Shown piece after piece: positions 43,281 through 52,815 of a stretch of DNA of 64,000 bases. A model generated the notes under the pieces. It had not been told where the DNA came from, did not search any database, and saw nothing but the letters and a program-made list of their open reading frames with translations. Each line of letters opens with the position of its first letter. Position 1 is the first letter of the stretch. The stretch is from Lachnospiraceae bacterium. Its GTDB lineage: Bacteria; Bacillota; Clostridia; Lachnospirales; Lachnospiraceae. The stretch spans positions 1-64,000 of the forward strand of contig JAAWAV010000026.1 in the NCBI GenBank assembly GCA_022792335.1, read 5' to 3'. Position numbers and translations under genes: made by a program.

Positions 43281-43850
43281 ATGGAAATCAAAGAAGCAAA
43301 AACCATTCTGGAGGCGGTGCTGTTTGCCATGGGGGGATCCGTGGAATTAAAATCTCTGGCGGAGGCCGTCGGGCAGGACGAGGAGACGACAAGAAAGCTG
43401 GTAAGAAGCCTGGCAGATGATTATGACGCCGAGGGGCGCGGGATGAAAATTATCGAGCTGGAGCACGCCTTTCAGATGTGTACCAGACCGGAGTATTATG
43501 AAAACCTCATCCGGGTGACAGCCCAGCCGACGAAGTATGTACTGACGGAAGTGATTTTGGAGACCTTATCCATTATTGCCTACAAACAGCCGGTGACAAA
43601 GCCAGAGATTGAGAAAATCCGTGGAGTGAAATCGGACCATGCAGTCAACAAGCTGATTGAGTATGGGCTTGTGGAAGAGGTTGGCCGTCTGAATGTGCCG
43701 GGGCGCCCGCTCCTGTTTGGGACCACGGAGGATTTTCTCAGGAGCTTCGGGGTCTCTTCCCTGGAGGAACTCCCGGCCACGTCTCCGGAACAGATTGAGG
43801 AGTTTAAGGCGGAAGCAGAAGAGGAAGCTAAACTCACGCTGGAAGTCTGA
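43281..43850 (+). CDS. scpB: segregation and condensation protein ScpB
   Basis: 189 residues from ATG 43281 (MEIKEAKTILEAVLFAMGG), with AGGAG just upstream; the long upstream frame covers the end of scpA. Two winged helices, with family motifs LTEVILETLSIIAYKQPVTKPEIEKIRGVKSD and GRLNVPGRPLLFGTTEDFL. It dimerises and binds ScpA in the SMC complex. The C-terminus is acidic, as usual. Confidence 0.95.
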   Translation: MEIKEAKTILEAVLFAMGGSVELKSLAEAVGQDEETTRKLVRSLADDYDAEGRGMKIIELEHAFQMCTRPEYYENLIRVTAQPTKYVLTEVILETLSIIAYKQPVTKPEIEKIRGVKSDHAVNKLIEYGLVEEVGRLNVPGRPLLFGTTEDFLRSFGVSSLEELPATSPEQIEEFKAEAEEEAKLTLEV

Positions 43851-43948
43851 AAAGGGAAGGCTCACAGGGGGGAGCCGAATGAGATAGACAATGGAACAAC
43901 TGGGCATCCAGTAGTTTCTAATAAAGATAAAATAAAAGGAGGAAGGGA

Positions 43949-44746
43949 ATGAAAAAAATTGGTTTTATCGGCTGTGGAAATATGGCGAAGGCCATGATTG
44001 GCGGAATCGTGGGAAAGCGTCTGGTGGAGCCGGAGGAGATTTTTGCTTCAAACAGGAGCAGAGGCGCACTGGACTGGGCGAAGGAAACCTGGGGGATCTG
44101 TGTGACAGGGGATAACACAGAGGTGGCCAGGGAGTCAGAGATCGTGGTGTTAGCCGTAAAGCCTCAGTTTTACAGCCAGGTGATTGCAGAGATCAAAGAG
44201 GAGGTGACAGAAAAACAGATTATCATGAGCATTGCTCCAGGAAAGACGTTGCAGTGGTTTGAGGAACAGTTTGGCCGTCCTCTCAAATTTATCCGTTGCA
44301 ACCCCAACACACCGGCTCTGGTAGGGGCGGGGATTACGTCTGTGTCTCCGGGAAAACTGGTGACGGAGGAAGAACTTTCCCGGGTCATAGAGATATTGGA
44401 AAGCTTCGGCCGGGCTTCTGTGATACCGGAGACCATGAGCGAGGCAGTAATCGCTGTCAGTGGAAGCGCTCCCGCTTATCTTTTTATGTTTATGGAGGCG
44501 ATGGCCGACGGGGCGGTGTCTCTTGGGATGCCGAGAAAGCGGGCTTATGAATTTGCCTCCCAGGCAGTCCTTGGGGCGGCAAGGATGGTGCAGGAGACCG
44601 GAATGCATCCGGGAGAACTCAAAGATATGGTATGCTCGCCGGGGGGAACGACGATTCAGGCAGTGAGGGTCCTGGAGGAGAGGGGCCTTCGGAGCAGTGT
44701 GATTGAAGCCATGACGGCCTGTGCCGACAAGGCCAGGGGGATGTAG
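43949..44746 (+). CDS. proC: pyrroline-5-carboxylate reductase
   Basis: 265 residues. N-terminal NAD(P) motif IGFIGCGNMAKAMIGG, central AVKPQ, RCNPNTPALVGAGIT and the C-terminal signature ELKDMVCSPGGTTIQAVRVLEERG. It makes proline from pyrroline-5-carboxylate in the cytoplasm. GGAGG precedes ATG. It starts 98 bases after scpB and is followed 15 bases later by an aminotransferase gene. Confidence 0.95.
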   Translation: MKKIGFIGCGNMAKAMIGGIVGKRLVEPEEIFASNRSRGALDWAKETWGICVTGDNTEVARESEIVVLAVKPQFYSQVIAEIKEEVTEKQIIMSIAPGKTLQWFEEQFGRPLKFIRCNPNTPALVGAGITSVSPGKLVTEEELSRVIEILESFGRASVIPETMSEAVIAVSGSAPAYLFMFMEAMADGAVSLGMPRKRAYEFASQAVLGAARMVQETGMHPGELKDMVCSPGGTTIQAVRVLEERGLRSSVIEAMTACADKARGM

Positions 44747-44761
44747 AAAGGAGAAGATGAG

Positions 44762-46039
44762 ATGAAACATGTAGCGGAGATGACAAGGGAAGAATTGTTA
44801 CAGCTCAGGGGAGACTTGGAAAAGCAGTATGAGGAGTTTAAGGCCCAGGGATTAAAACTGGACATGTCGAGAGGAAAGCCGGCGGCGGCTCAGCTGGATT
44901 TGACCAACGGTTTATTTTCCGCGCTGGATGACTATCATACGGAATCAGGCCTGGATGCGAGAAATTACGGAGTGTTGGACGGGATTCCGGAGGCGAAGAA
45001 GCTGTTTTCCGATCTTTTGGACATTCCTGCAGAGAAGATTATTGTGGGGGGAAGTTCCAGTCTGAATCTTATGTATGATGCCCTGACTAGATTAATGCTT
45101 TTTGGAACGCAGGGAGAGAAACCCTGGAAGGATGTGAAAGGAATCAAATGGCTCTGTCCCAGCCCCGGTTACGATCGCCATTTTGCCGTGACGGAGGATA
45201 TGGGGATTGAGATGATTCCGGTACCTATGAGAGCGGACGGTCCGGATATGGATGTGGTGGAAAAGCTGGTGGCAGAGGACGATACCATCAAAGGCATGTG
45301 GTGCGTACCGCTTCATTCCAATCCTCTTGGAGCTTGCTGTTGCGACGAGACGGTGGAACGCTTGGCCTCCATGAAAACAGCGGCAAAAGATTTTCGTATT
45401 TTCTGGGACAATGCGTATGGGGTTCACCATATTTACGAGGAAGTTCCCTTGAAGGATATTTTTAAGGCGGCTGCTGCTTGTGGAAATGAAGATCGGATTC
45501 TCTCTTTCTTTTCCACCTCAAAGATTACCTTCCCGGGAGCGGGAATCGCCATTCTGGCCTCCAGTATCTCCAATATAGCGGAGATTAAGAAGCATATGAC
45601 GGTTCAGACGATTGGTCATGATAAACTGAACCAGCTTCGTCATGTGAAGTATTTTAAGAATGCCGACGGTATCCGGGCGCATATGAAGAAACTGGGCGAA
45701 GCTTTAAAGCCCAAATTCGATATGGTATTAAATACTCTGGAGGAAGAACTTGGCGGGACCGGGCTGGCCTCCTGGGTAAGGCCGAAGGGCGGATATTTTG
45801 TGGCCCTTGACACACTCCCCAGCTGTGCGAAAAAGACAGTGGCCCTGGCAAAAGAGGCTGGTGTTACCATGACAGGAGCCGGCGCGACCTGGCCTTACGG
45901 AAAGGATCCGAAGGACAGCAATATCCGGATTGCCCCCACATTCCCTACTCTGGAAGAGCTTGATAAAGCGATTCATCTGTTCTGCCTGTGCGTGAAGTTG
46001 GCCGGCGTGGAGAAAGCGCTGGAAGAAAAGAACGCCTAA
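44762..46039 (+). CDS. class I aminotransferase, AspT/Aminotran_MocR type
   Basis: 425 residues. LDMSRGKPAAAQLDLTNGL, NYGVLDGIPEAKKLFSDLL, CPSPGYDRHF, FWDNAYGVH and the PLP lysine in FSTSKITFPGAG match the subgroup that includes corynebacterial aspartate aminotransferase. The motif that usually reads like PKYSNPTGITYSDE is PLHSNPLGACCCDE here, an unusual Cys triplet next to the active site. It lies after proC. Aspartate is the likeliest donor; not proven. Confidence 0.88.
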   Translation: MKHVAEMTREELLQLRGDLEKQYEEFKAQGLKLDMSRGKPAAAQLDLTNGLFSALDDYHTESGLDARNYGVLDGIPEAKKLFSDLLDIPAEKIIVGGSSSLNLMYDALTRLMLFGTQGEKPWKDVKGIKWLCPSPGYDRHFAVTEDMGIEMIPVPMRADGPDMDVVEKLVAEDDTIKGMWCVPLHSNPLGACCCDETVERLASMKTAAKDFRIFWDNAYGVHHIYEEVPLKDIFKAAAACGNEDRILSFFSTSKITFPGAGIAILASSISNIAEIKKHMTVQTIGHDKLNQLRHVKYFKNADGIRAHMKKLGEALKPKFDMVLNTLEEELGGTGLASWVRPKGGYFVALDTLPSCAKKTVALAKEAGVTMTGAGATWPYGKDPKDSNIRIAPTFPTLEELDKAIHLFCLCVKLAGVEKALEEKNA

Positions 46040-46131
46040 GACAGGCTGACGCAATCCGCCGCCGCAGGATTCTTTTGATGATTTATCACATTTATAATAA
46101 ATAGTTTTGAATTACGGAGGAAATGACAACG

Positions 46132-47316
46132 ATGTTTGCAGAGAAAATGGTGGAGCTTGGAAGCAAACGTTCCACGATTCGGGAAATTTTTGAATTTGGA
46201 AATAAGCGCGCCGCCCAGGTAGGCAGAGAGAATATCTTTGATTTCAGCCTTGGAAACCCCAATGTGCCTGCGCCGAGATCGGTCAGCGATACGATTGTAA
46301 AACTGGTGGGGGAGAAGGATGCGGCGGCTCTTCACGGCTACACCAGCGCTCAGGGAGATGCAGCGGTAAGAACGCGGATTGCAGAGTCTATCAATCAGGT
46401 CCACGGAACACATTTCACCGGGGATAATTTGTATATGACAGTAGGGGCGGCCGCTTCTCTGTGCGTCTGTTTCAAAGCGCTGGCAGAGGAGGGGGACGAG
46501 TTTCTCGTATTTGCCCCCTACTTTCCTGAATATAAGGTTTTTATAGAGGGAACTGGAGCGCGATTTCGGGCTGTCCCGGCAGACATGGACAGCTTTCAGA
46601 TCAATTTTGCTGCTTTTGAGGAGCTGCTTGGACCAAAAACCAAGGCGGTCGTTGTCAATTCCCCGAACAATCCTTCTGGCGTCGTGTACTCGGAGGAAAC
46701 GATTTTGCGCCTGACAAAACTTTTACGGGAAAGGTCGCAGGAATATGGCCATCCGATTTATCTGATTTCCGATGAGCCTTACCGGGAGATTGCCTTTGAC
46801 GGCGTAAAGGTTCCTTATCTGACCAAGTATTATGACAATACTTTCGTCTGTTATTCCTACAGCAAATCGTTGTCCATGCCAGGAGAGCGGATTGGGTATG
46901 TTCTGGTTCCGGATGAAATGGAGGATGCAAAGGCGGCTTATGCGGCAGTCTGCGGCGCCGGCCGGGTGCTCGGTTATGTCTGCGCGCCGGCCCTGTTTCA
47001 GCAGGTGGTGGCCTCGTGTGCCGGAGAGACTTCTGACATCGAAGTGTACCGGAGAAACCGGGATCTGCTTTACAACGCGCTGGTGGAGATGGGATATTTT
47101 TGTGTGAAGCCGGAAGGGGCCTTTTATCTCTTTCCCCGCTCCCTGGAGCCGGATGCCTATGCGTTCTGTGAGAAGGCCAAGAGTCTGGATTTACTTTTAG
47201 TACCTGGGGATGATTTCGACTGCCCCGGCCATGTGCGGATAGCCTACTGTGTGCAAACAGAAATGATTGAGCGGTCTCTGACAGCTTTTAAAAAGCTGGC
47301 GGAAATGTACAGATAA
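46132..47316 (+). CDS. PLP-dependent class I aminotransferase (AspB-like)
   Basis: 394 residues from ATG 46132 (MFAEKMVELGSKRSTIREIFEFG), 11 bases after GGAGG; ATG 46123 is only two bases from that site. LGNPNVPAP, MTVGAAASLCVCFKAL, NSPNNPSGVVYS, SDEPYREIAFDG and the PLP lysine in CYSYSKSLSMPGERIGY mark a fold-type I aminotransferase, commonly annotated as aspartate or aromatic aminotransferase. Substrate is unproven. A strong terminator follows. Confidence 0.9.
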   Translation: MFAEKMVELGSKRSTIREIFEFGNKRAAQVGRENIFDFSLGNPNVPAPRSVSDTIVKLVGEKDAAALHGYTSAQGDAAVRTRIAESINQVHGTHFTGDNLYMTVGAAASLCVCFKALAEEGDEFLVFAPYFPEYKVFIEGTGARFRAVPADMDSFQINFAAFEELLGPKTKAVVVNSPNNPSGVVYSEETILRLTKLLRERSQEYGHPIYLISDEPYREIAFDGVKVPYLTKYYDNTFVCYSYSKSLSMPGERIGYVLVPDEMEDAKAAYAAVCGAGRVLGYVCAPALFQQVVASCAGETSDIEVYRRNRDLLYNALVEMGYFCVKPEGAFYLFPRSLEPDAYAFCEKAKSLDLLLVPGDDFDCPGHVRIAYCVQTEMIERSLTAFKKLAEMYR

Positions 47317-47338
47317 AACAAAACCTGCATCATAGGTG

Positions 47339-47384
47339 AATCGTCCCCTGCATCCGGTGAGATACGAATGCAGGGGACGATTTT
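47339..47384 (+). terminator. strong intrinsic terminator after the aminotransferase
   Basis: AATCGTCCCCTGCAT pairs perfectly with ATGCAGGGGACGATT (47368-47382) around a 14-base loop and is followed by TT. It separates the plus-strand run from the convergent citrate synthase. Confidence 0.92.
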
Positions 47385-47428
47385 ATCCTGTGTATGGAGC
47401 AGTTTCTTTTAAAAGATTAAAACAGATG

Positions 47429-48808
47429 CTAGTTCCTGTCGTCCAGCTTCACATATTCTCTGTGCTGTCCGACATATTTGTAAGCTGGACGGATGATTTT
47501 GCTGGAGTTGACCAGCTCTTCGATCCGGTGTGCGCACCAACCGGAGATTCGGGAAATCGCGAAAATCGGGGTGAACATCTCATTGGGCAGCCCTAACATA
47601 TTGTAAACGAATCCGCTGTAGAAGTCTACATTGGCACAGATGGCCTTGTGAAGATTTTTTTGTTCAGAAAGAAGTTTACAGGCCAGTCGTTCTACGGTGT
47701 CATAGAGCTTAAATTCATCTGTCCGGTCTTTCTCCACGGAAAGCGCCTGGGCATATTTTTTGAGGATTACACAACGGGGATCAGACTTTGTATAGACTGC
47801 ATGGCCGATGCCATAGATCAGGCCGCTTTTGTCAAAGGCTTCCCGATGCATAAGCTTCTGTAAATAGCTGCCGACAGCCTCCTCGTCATTCCAATCGGCC
47901 ACATGCTCCTTTAAGTCGGCAAACATATTCTGTACCTTTAAGTTGGCACCGCCGTGTTTGAAGCCCTTTAAGGAACCCAGGGAAGCAGTCACTGCCGAGT
48001 AGGTGTCCGTTCCAGTGGAGGAGACTACATGGGTGGTAAAGGAAGAATTGTTTCCGCCGCCGTGTTCCGCATGAAGGACCAGGGCCACATCCAACACTCT
48101 TGCTTCCAGTTCCGTGTATTTTCCGTCTGGTCTGAGGAGCCGAAGGATGTTTTCCGCCGTGGAAAGCTCCGGTTTGGGATTGCGGATCACGAGACTCTCA
48201 TCCAGATGATAATGGCGGTAGGCCTGGTAGGCGTACACCGAGATCAGCGGGAACTGAGCGATCAGGTGGAGCGACTGTTTTAATACATTGGGGATGGAAA
48301 TATCATCCGGATTTTTGTCATAGGTGTAGAGGGTCAACACGCTTTTTTGCAGAGAGTTCATGATATCCCTGCTGGGCGCCTTCATAATAATATCCCGGAC
48401 AAAAGTATCAGGCAGATTCCGGTAGTGGCCCATCAGGTCCAGAAACTCATCCAACTGAGCCTGGGAGGGAAGGCTGCCAAAAAGCAGCAGGTAGGTGATC
48501 TCCTCAAAGGCAAACTTCCGCCCGCGGACATCTAGGAGCAGATCTTTCACGTTGTAGCCCTGGTAATACAGGCGTCCGTCCACAGGTACTTTTTTTCCAT
48601 CTATGGAATCAAAGGCAATCACGTCGGAGATTTCCGTCAGGCCGGTCAGGACGCCCTTGCCGTTGGATTCTCTGAGCCCCCGTTTCACATCGTATTCCGT
48701 ATAGAGATTCAAATCTATGTGATTGGAATTTTTACAATATTCCACCAACTGATCCAGGCGAGCGTCAAAGGCGGAAGTGGCAGGGTTTGTTTTTTCAGTA
48801 TCGAACAT
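47429..48808 (-). CDS. gltA: citrate synthase
   Basis: 459 residues from ATG 48808 (MFDTEKTNPATSAFDARLD), after AAAGGAGG; the upstream in-frame start at 48841 has no site. Catalytic histidine regions HAEHGGGNNSSFTTHVVSS and GIGHAVYTKSDPR and the terminal Asp region ISRISGWCAHRIEE are present, with an extended N-terminus typical of the clostridial/Gram-positive form. It condenses oxaloacetate and acetyl-CoA, feeding glutamate synthesis. No aconitase or isocitrate dehydrogenase is adjacent. Confidence 0.93.
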   Translation of the reverse strand: MFDTEKTNPATSAFDARLDQLVEYCKNSNHIDLNLYTEYDVKRGLRESNGKGVLTGLTEISDVIAFDSIDGKKVPVDGRLYYQGYNVKDLLLDVRGRKFAFEEITYLLLFGSLPSQAQLDEFLDLMGHYRNLPDTFVRDIIMKAPSRDIMNSLQKSVLTLYTYDKNPDDISIPNVLKQSLHLIAQFPLISVYAYQAYRHYHLDESLVIRNPKPELSTAENILRLLRPDGKYTELEARVLDVALVLHAEHGGGNNSSFTTHVVSSTGTDTYSAVTASLGSLKGFKHGGANLKVQNMFADLKEHVADWNDEEAVGSYLQKLMHREAFDKSGLIYGIGHAVYTKSDPRCVILKKYAQALSVEKDRTDEFKLYDTVERLACKLLSEQKNLHKAICANVDFYSGFVYNMLGLPNEMFTPIFAISRISGWCAHRIEELVNSSKIIRPAYKYVGQHREYVKLDDRN

Positions 48809-49123
48809 AGAAAAAAACCTCCTTTTTCTAAAAATAATCACCTTTATACTCTAACAGGATTTTTAGAATAAGGCAATCCCTGTTCCGATCTTTGAGCGTT
48901 TTTCCCTGTTTTTGGGGAAAATAATGAATAAAATTAGGAATAAACCCTATAAAAACGAATTATAATTCCTATTTATGCATGGATATTAAAAGACAGGAGC
49001 ACGCATGTTGTCTATGGGAGATGTCCTTTTCGAAAAAATTTTCAGAAATTTTGCAAGGAAGGAAAAATTTTGCTGTGTATATAAGAGAAGGCCTTTATAT
49101 TTACGGAGGGGAGGAAAGAAAAA

Positions 49124-49684
49124 GTGAAGGATCAGGAGATTGTAGATTTGTATTGGGAACGGTCGGAAGCTGCCATTCAGGAGACTTCAGAAAAATACGG
49201 CAGATTTTGCCATACCATTTCCTATCATATTTTGCACAACAAAGAGGATGCGGAGGAATGCGTGAACGACACCTGGTACAATGCTTGGAAATCCATGCCG
49301 CCCAAACGCCCGAACCGGCTGTCGGCATACCTGGGAAAGATCACAAGAAATCTTTCCATCAACCGGTTTAAAACCTATAGCGCCCAAAAGCGAGGCTTTG
49401 GGCAGACAACCCTTGTTCTGTCAGAACTTGCAGACTGTATTCCGGCGGCAGGAGGCGTAGAGGAGACGATGGAGGAGAGGGTTCTGGTAGACGCCATAGA
49501 AATGTTTCTTTATGGCCTGACAGAACAGAAACGGAATATTTTCATTCGCCGTTACTGGTATTTGGCTTCCGTCAAAGAGATCGCTGGTATCTACAGTATG
49601 AGTGAAAGCAGACTGACGTCCATGCTGTTTCGCATGCGGCAAAAATTAAAGGAACATCTGGAACAGGAGGGAATCGTTTTATGA
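49124..49684 (+). CDS. ECF-type RNA polymerase sigma factor (paralogue 1)
   Basis: 186 residues from GTG 49124 after GGGAGG. Sigma region 2 (DAEECVNDTWYNAWKSMPPKRPNRLSAYLGKITRN) and region 4 (RRYWYLASVKEIAGIYSMSESRLTSMLFRMRQKLKEHLE) are clear. It aligns closely with the factor at 53576-54133, sharing AEECVNDxxxxxWxxxPPKRPNxLSAYL. Its stop overlaps the anti-sigma start (ATGA). Signal and regulon unknown. Confidence 0.92.
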   Translation: MKDQEIVDLYWERSEAAIQETSEKYGRFCHTISYHILHNKEDAEECVNDTWYNAWKSMPPKRPNRLSAYLGKITRNLSINRFKTYSAQKRGFGQTTLVLSELADCIPAAGGVEETMEERVLVDAIEMFLYGLTEQKRNIFIRRYWYLASVKEIAGIYSMSESRLTSMLFRMRQKLKEHLEQEGIVL

Positions 49685-51138
49685 AAATATACGAAGAAAA
49701 GGATATGGAGAAAAAGAAAGAGCGAGATACAGACAAGCAGGAAAAACTTTTGGACGCCATCGGAAAAATTGATGAGGATCTCATAGCCGACGCAGTTTTG
49801 GATAAGGGACAGAAAAAAAGAAATTCCTGGATCCCCTGGGGGATAGCCGTAGCGGCCTGCCTGGCTCTTGTGATTTTTGTCGGGGCCAAATTTATTTTAA
49901 AAGATGCTTGGGAAGATGGGGCAGAAAGCCTTCCAACGGAGAATATTGCGGCAGGGGAACACCGACCGGATCAGACAACGCCTGGCAGTGCATTGCCGGA
50001 AGCAGGGACAGAAGAGCGTACTATAACGGAGCGAGAGACTCTGGAGAGCAGTGAGGATGTCGGGCAGGAACCAGAGGAAGAGTGGGAAATTTTAGAGCCA
50101 GACAGCCCGGAGGATCTTCCGCTTCTCGCAGTGGGGGAATTTTTAAATGAAGGAATGGGCTACGAAGGGTTTATGGCACACGATATTCAGGAACTGACGG
50201 ATGCGAATCCCTGGAGGGAGGACATGAATCTGCCCGCCCTTCCCGTCTATGAAAATGCTCTGACCTATGACGATCATTACTGGAAGGCTTCCGGCGCAGA
50301 TTTTGAGGCCATGAAGGAGTTTCTGTTTACGGTGGCCGACCGACTGGGTTTAGACCGGGAAACACTTACGATCGGAGACAATACGCCCGACGAGGAGGAG
50401 CAGGAAATCATCCGGGAAAAACTGGACGGAGAGATTACGGAAGGATATTTTGAACCGACTGCGGTGACGGCGGAGGCGGATGGGATTCAAATCGAGGTGG
50501 ATCAGCAGATGAGAACATATATCTATTTTGAGCCGAACGTACTGCTTCCAAAACAGTATCATTTCACCTATGAATCTACTTATGAAGAACTTGCATCGGT
50601 CGCAGACTATCTGCAGGACCAGTATTCGACTCTCATCCACATGGAAAAGCCCCAGGTAGAGATTGGCTATGGGGATTATACTTATGCCGGCGAACAGAAC
50701 TTTCATCATCTGGCATTTTTTGATATGGCCGGAGGAAGCGTTGAGCGAATCCTCCATTACAATTTCAACCGGATAGAATTTAACTGCAGCGAGGATGGGA
50801 AGCTTTCTTCCATATGGATCTCCCAGACAAATTTTTCTAGAAAGGTGGGGAATTATCCGATTATTTCCGCAGAGGAAGCAAAAGGACTTTTGCTGAATGG
50901 AAACTACCTTACTTCCGTTCCTTACGAAGCTCCCGGCGAGGAATATATCAGAAAAGTAGAATTGGTTTACCGAAACGGAATTTATGAGAAATATTACATG
51001 CCCTATTACCGGTTTTATATAGAGCTTCCGGAGGAAAAGAGAGAACATGGATTAAAGTCCTACGGCGCCTATTATGTACCCGCCGTTAAAGGCGAATATC
51101 TTTCCGATATGCCGACCTGGGACGGAAGATTCAACTAA
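49681..51138 (+). CDS. membrane anti-sigma-like protein of ECF operon 1
   Basis: 485 residues. A cytoplasmic N-terminus (1-65) with KLLDAIGKIDEDLIADAVLD, the sigma-binding-like segment, one membrane span (IPWGIAVAACLALVIFVGAKFI, about 59-80), then a large extracellular part with no domain I recognise. It starts in an ATGA overlap with the sigma gene, the same architecture as the second pair at 53576-55188. Sensor/anti-sigma role is inferred from position and layout. Confidence 0.82.
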   Translation: MKIYEEKDMEKKKERDTDKQEKLLDAIGKIDEDLIADAVLDKGQKKRNSWIPWGIAVAACLALVIFVGAKFILKDAWEDGAESLPTENIAAGEHRPDQTTPGSALPEAGTEERTITERETLESSEDVGQEPEEEWEILEPDSPEDLPLLAVGEFLNEGMGYEGFMAHDIQELTDANPWREDMNLPALPVYENALTYDDHYWKASGADFEAMKEFLFTVADRLGLDRETLTIGDNTPDEEEQEIIREKLDGEITEGYFEPTAVTAEADGIQIEVDQQMRTYIYFEPNVLLPKQYHFTYESTYEELASVADYLQDQYSTLIHMEKPQVEIGYGDYTYAGEQNFHHLAFFDMAGGSVERILHYNFNRIEFNCSEDGKLSSIWISQTNFSRKVGNYPIISAEEAKGLLLNGNYLTSVPYEAPGEEYIRKVELVYRNGIYEKYYMPYYRFYIELPEEKREHGLKSYGAYYVPAVKGEYLSDMPTWDGRFN

Positions 51139-51491
51139 AGGATAAAACAGAATTCCGTAAAACCCCGCCCGGCGTCCTTTCTATTTACCCAAAACCTGAA
51201 AAGTATGCTTGTCGGGCAGCGAATATAGATCTTTAAAGGCTTTAAAGCGTATATAATTATAGTGACTTTCCCATGAGATTTCTGAGGTGGACAGTAGGCT
51301 AAAAACCTATTGAAAGTTGAACGGGGGCGTGGTATTATAATAATATTATGTCCCCGTTCATAGATAAAGAGAATGACTATGAATGGGAAGTATTTTTTTG
51401 ATCAGAAGATAATAGCCCTCTATTGCAAGTCCTTCCTTGAGGATGGGAGAACGAAAGAATGAGTAATAGAAAGTAGAGTAGGGGTATATAT
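51139..51491. other. AT-rich spacer at the left edge of the island
   Basis: 353 bases without a gene. It holds CTTTAAAGGCTTTAAAG (an inverted repeat about a G, near 51231) and the hairpin at 51318-51360. AT content rises from left to right. No attachment site, tRNA or insertion sequence is recognised. Confidence 0.6.
51318..51360. other. GC-arm hairpin with AT-palindrome loop
   Basis: TGAACGGGG (51318-51326) pairs with CCCCGTTCA (51352-51360). The 25-base loop contains ATTATAATAATATTAT, itself nearly palindromic. No T-run follows. It lies 130 bases upstream of the island's first gene. Confidence 0.55.
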
Positions 51492-52304
51492 ATGACGTCT
51501 ATTGCACGAACCGATTTTCAGTTCAACTTTTTAAAAAATATTATTGTACGAATTGACTTCCAAGGAGTATTGGAAGCCGAAATGGAAAAGATATTAATGC
51601 TAGTTAAGCCTTATCTTAAAAGTAAAGGTTTTTCTCGATATATGCAGAGGATGAGCAATGAAATTGAGATAAATGTATCAAATTTGAACAACCCACAAAC
51701 ACCGGCATTTAGTAAAGTCCAGAGCCAAGAAGTGCATTCTTTTGTCAATGATGATAAAGGGTATGTTTTGGATATTTCAAGCAGCTTTGTTTGTCTTAAC
51801 ATTAGTTCGACTGCTTACGCCCCTTTCGAAGATTACAGTGTTCTTGTTTTAGATATCGCCGATATCTACAAAAATAATATAGATTTTGTTTCAATCAGCA
51901 GAATTGGTATAAGAAAAATTAATGTTTGTATGATTGAGGACAAAAAGAAGATTAAAGAATATTTTTCACCAGCCTATTTTGGATATTTTGAAGCAGTTGA
52001 AGGTGTAGATACTTTTTCAAGTAATCGGAGAGATACTTTTGGAATTGAACAATATAAAGGAAATATTTCTTGTAATATTGATCAGGGGAATGCAAATGGA
52101 AAAATCCTTTATAAAGTATCTCTTGATATAGATATATATATTGATGATATGAATACAATCCTACAATGTTTGGACTTTAAGCAGATGAATGAAATACTTT
52201 TCGGAATATATGTGGATTCATTAACCGATAGATTTAGAATGGATCTTTTAGGCGATGATGAAACTGTATTTTCAGATATAATAGGAATTGAAAAAAATGA
52301 ATGA
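51492..52304 (+). CDS. TIGR04255-like protein (island gene 1)
   Basis: 270 residues from ATG 51492, after TAGGGG. NFLKNIIVRIDF near the start and ISRIGIRKINVCMI in the middle match the sporadically distributed TIGR04255 family, of unknown function. The gene is much richer in A+T than its neighbours, with AT-rich codon choice. Its end overlaps the next start by eight bases. Family call is moderate; the function is unknown. Confidence 0.65.
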   Translation: MTSIARTDFQFNFLKNIIVRIDFQGVLEAEMEKILMLVKPYLKSKGFSRYMQRMSNEIEINVSNLNNPQTPAFSKVQSQEVHSFVNDDKGYVLDISSSFVCLNISSTAYAPFEDYSVLVLDIADIYKNNIDFVSISRIGIRKINVCMIEDKKKIKEYFSPAYFGYFEAVEGVDTFSSNRRDTFGIEQYKGNISCNIDQGNANGKILYKVSLDIDIYIDDMNTILQCLDFKQMNEILFGIYVDSLTDRFRMDLLGDDETVFSDIIGIEKNE

Positions 52305-52815
52305 AAATATATTTGACTCTTTTGAAATTATAAAACATACTGCAAGTATTACGGAAAGTAGCGATTCTAATACTTTTGGAAATATTTTTGATTTGGCAAA
52401 TTCTTTTTTGTCTATTCAAGCTATGACGCATAAAAAATTACAAAAATTATGCTATTACGCTAAGGCATGGTATTTAGCTTTTAATGATGAAAACTTAATC
52501 GAGGAATCTTTCGAAGCATGGGTGCACGGTGCAGTACAGCCTTCCTTGTATCATAAATATAGATCCTATGGTTTTCAATTCATTCCTATGTTTACAGGAA
52601 ATTTGTTACAATTACCAGAAGAATTTTTGAGCTTTTCTCGTGAAATTTTTAAAACTTATGGAGAGTATAGCGGAGATGAATTAGAAAAAATAAATCATCA
52701 AGAATTTCCATGGATAAATGCCCGTAAGGGCTTGAAGCCTTGGCAAAGTAGTAATGTAATCATAAGTGAGGATGATATGAAAAGCTATTATCGGAGTTTA
52801 ATGAGGGATGAGTAG
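52297..52815 (+). CDS. Panacea/DUF4065-domain protein, antitoxin-like (island gene 2)
   Basis: 172 residues from ATG 52297 (MNENIFDSF); an upstream TTG at 52288 is also possible. From about residue 28 it matches the Panacea (SocA-like, DUF4065) domain: LANSFLSIQAMTHKKLQKLCYYAKAWYLAF, SFEAWVHGAVQPSLYHKYRSYG and later INARKGLKPWQSS. In published systems this domain neutralises many unrelated toxins. It overlaps genes on both sides by eight bases, so the three are translationally coupled. AT-rich like its neighbours. Confidence 0.85.
   Translation: MNENIFDSFEIIKHTASITESSDSNTFGNIFDLANSFLSIQAMTHKKLQKLCYYAKAWYLAFNDENLIEESFEAWVHGAVQPSLYHKYRSYGFQFIPMFTGNLLQLPEEFLSFSREIFKTYGEYSGDELEKINHQEFPWINARKGLKPWQSSNVIISEDDMKSYYRSLMRDE

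Noticed and set aside
52288-52296. TTG start for the Panacea gene
   Set aside because: The ATG nine bases later has the better AGGA spacing; kept only as an alternative.
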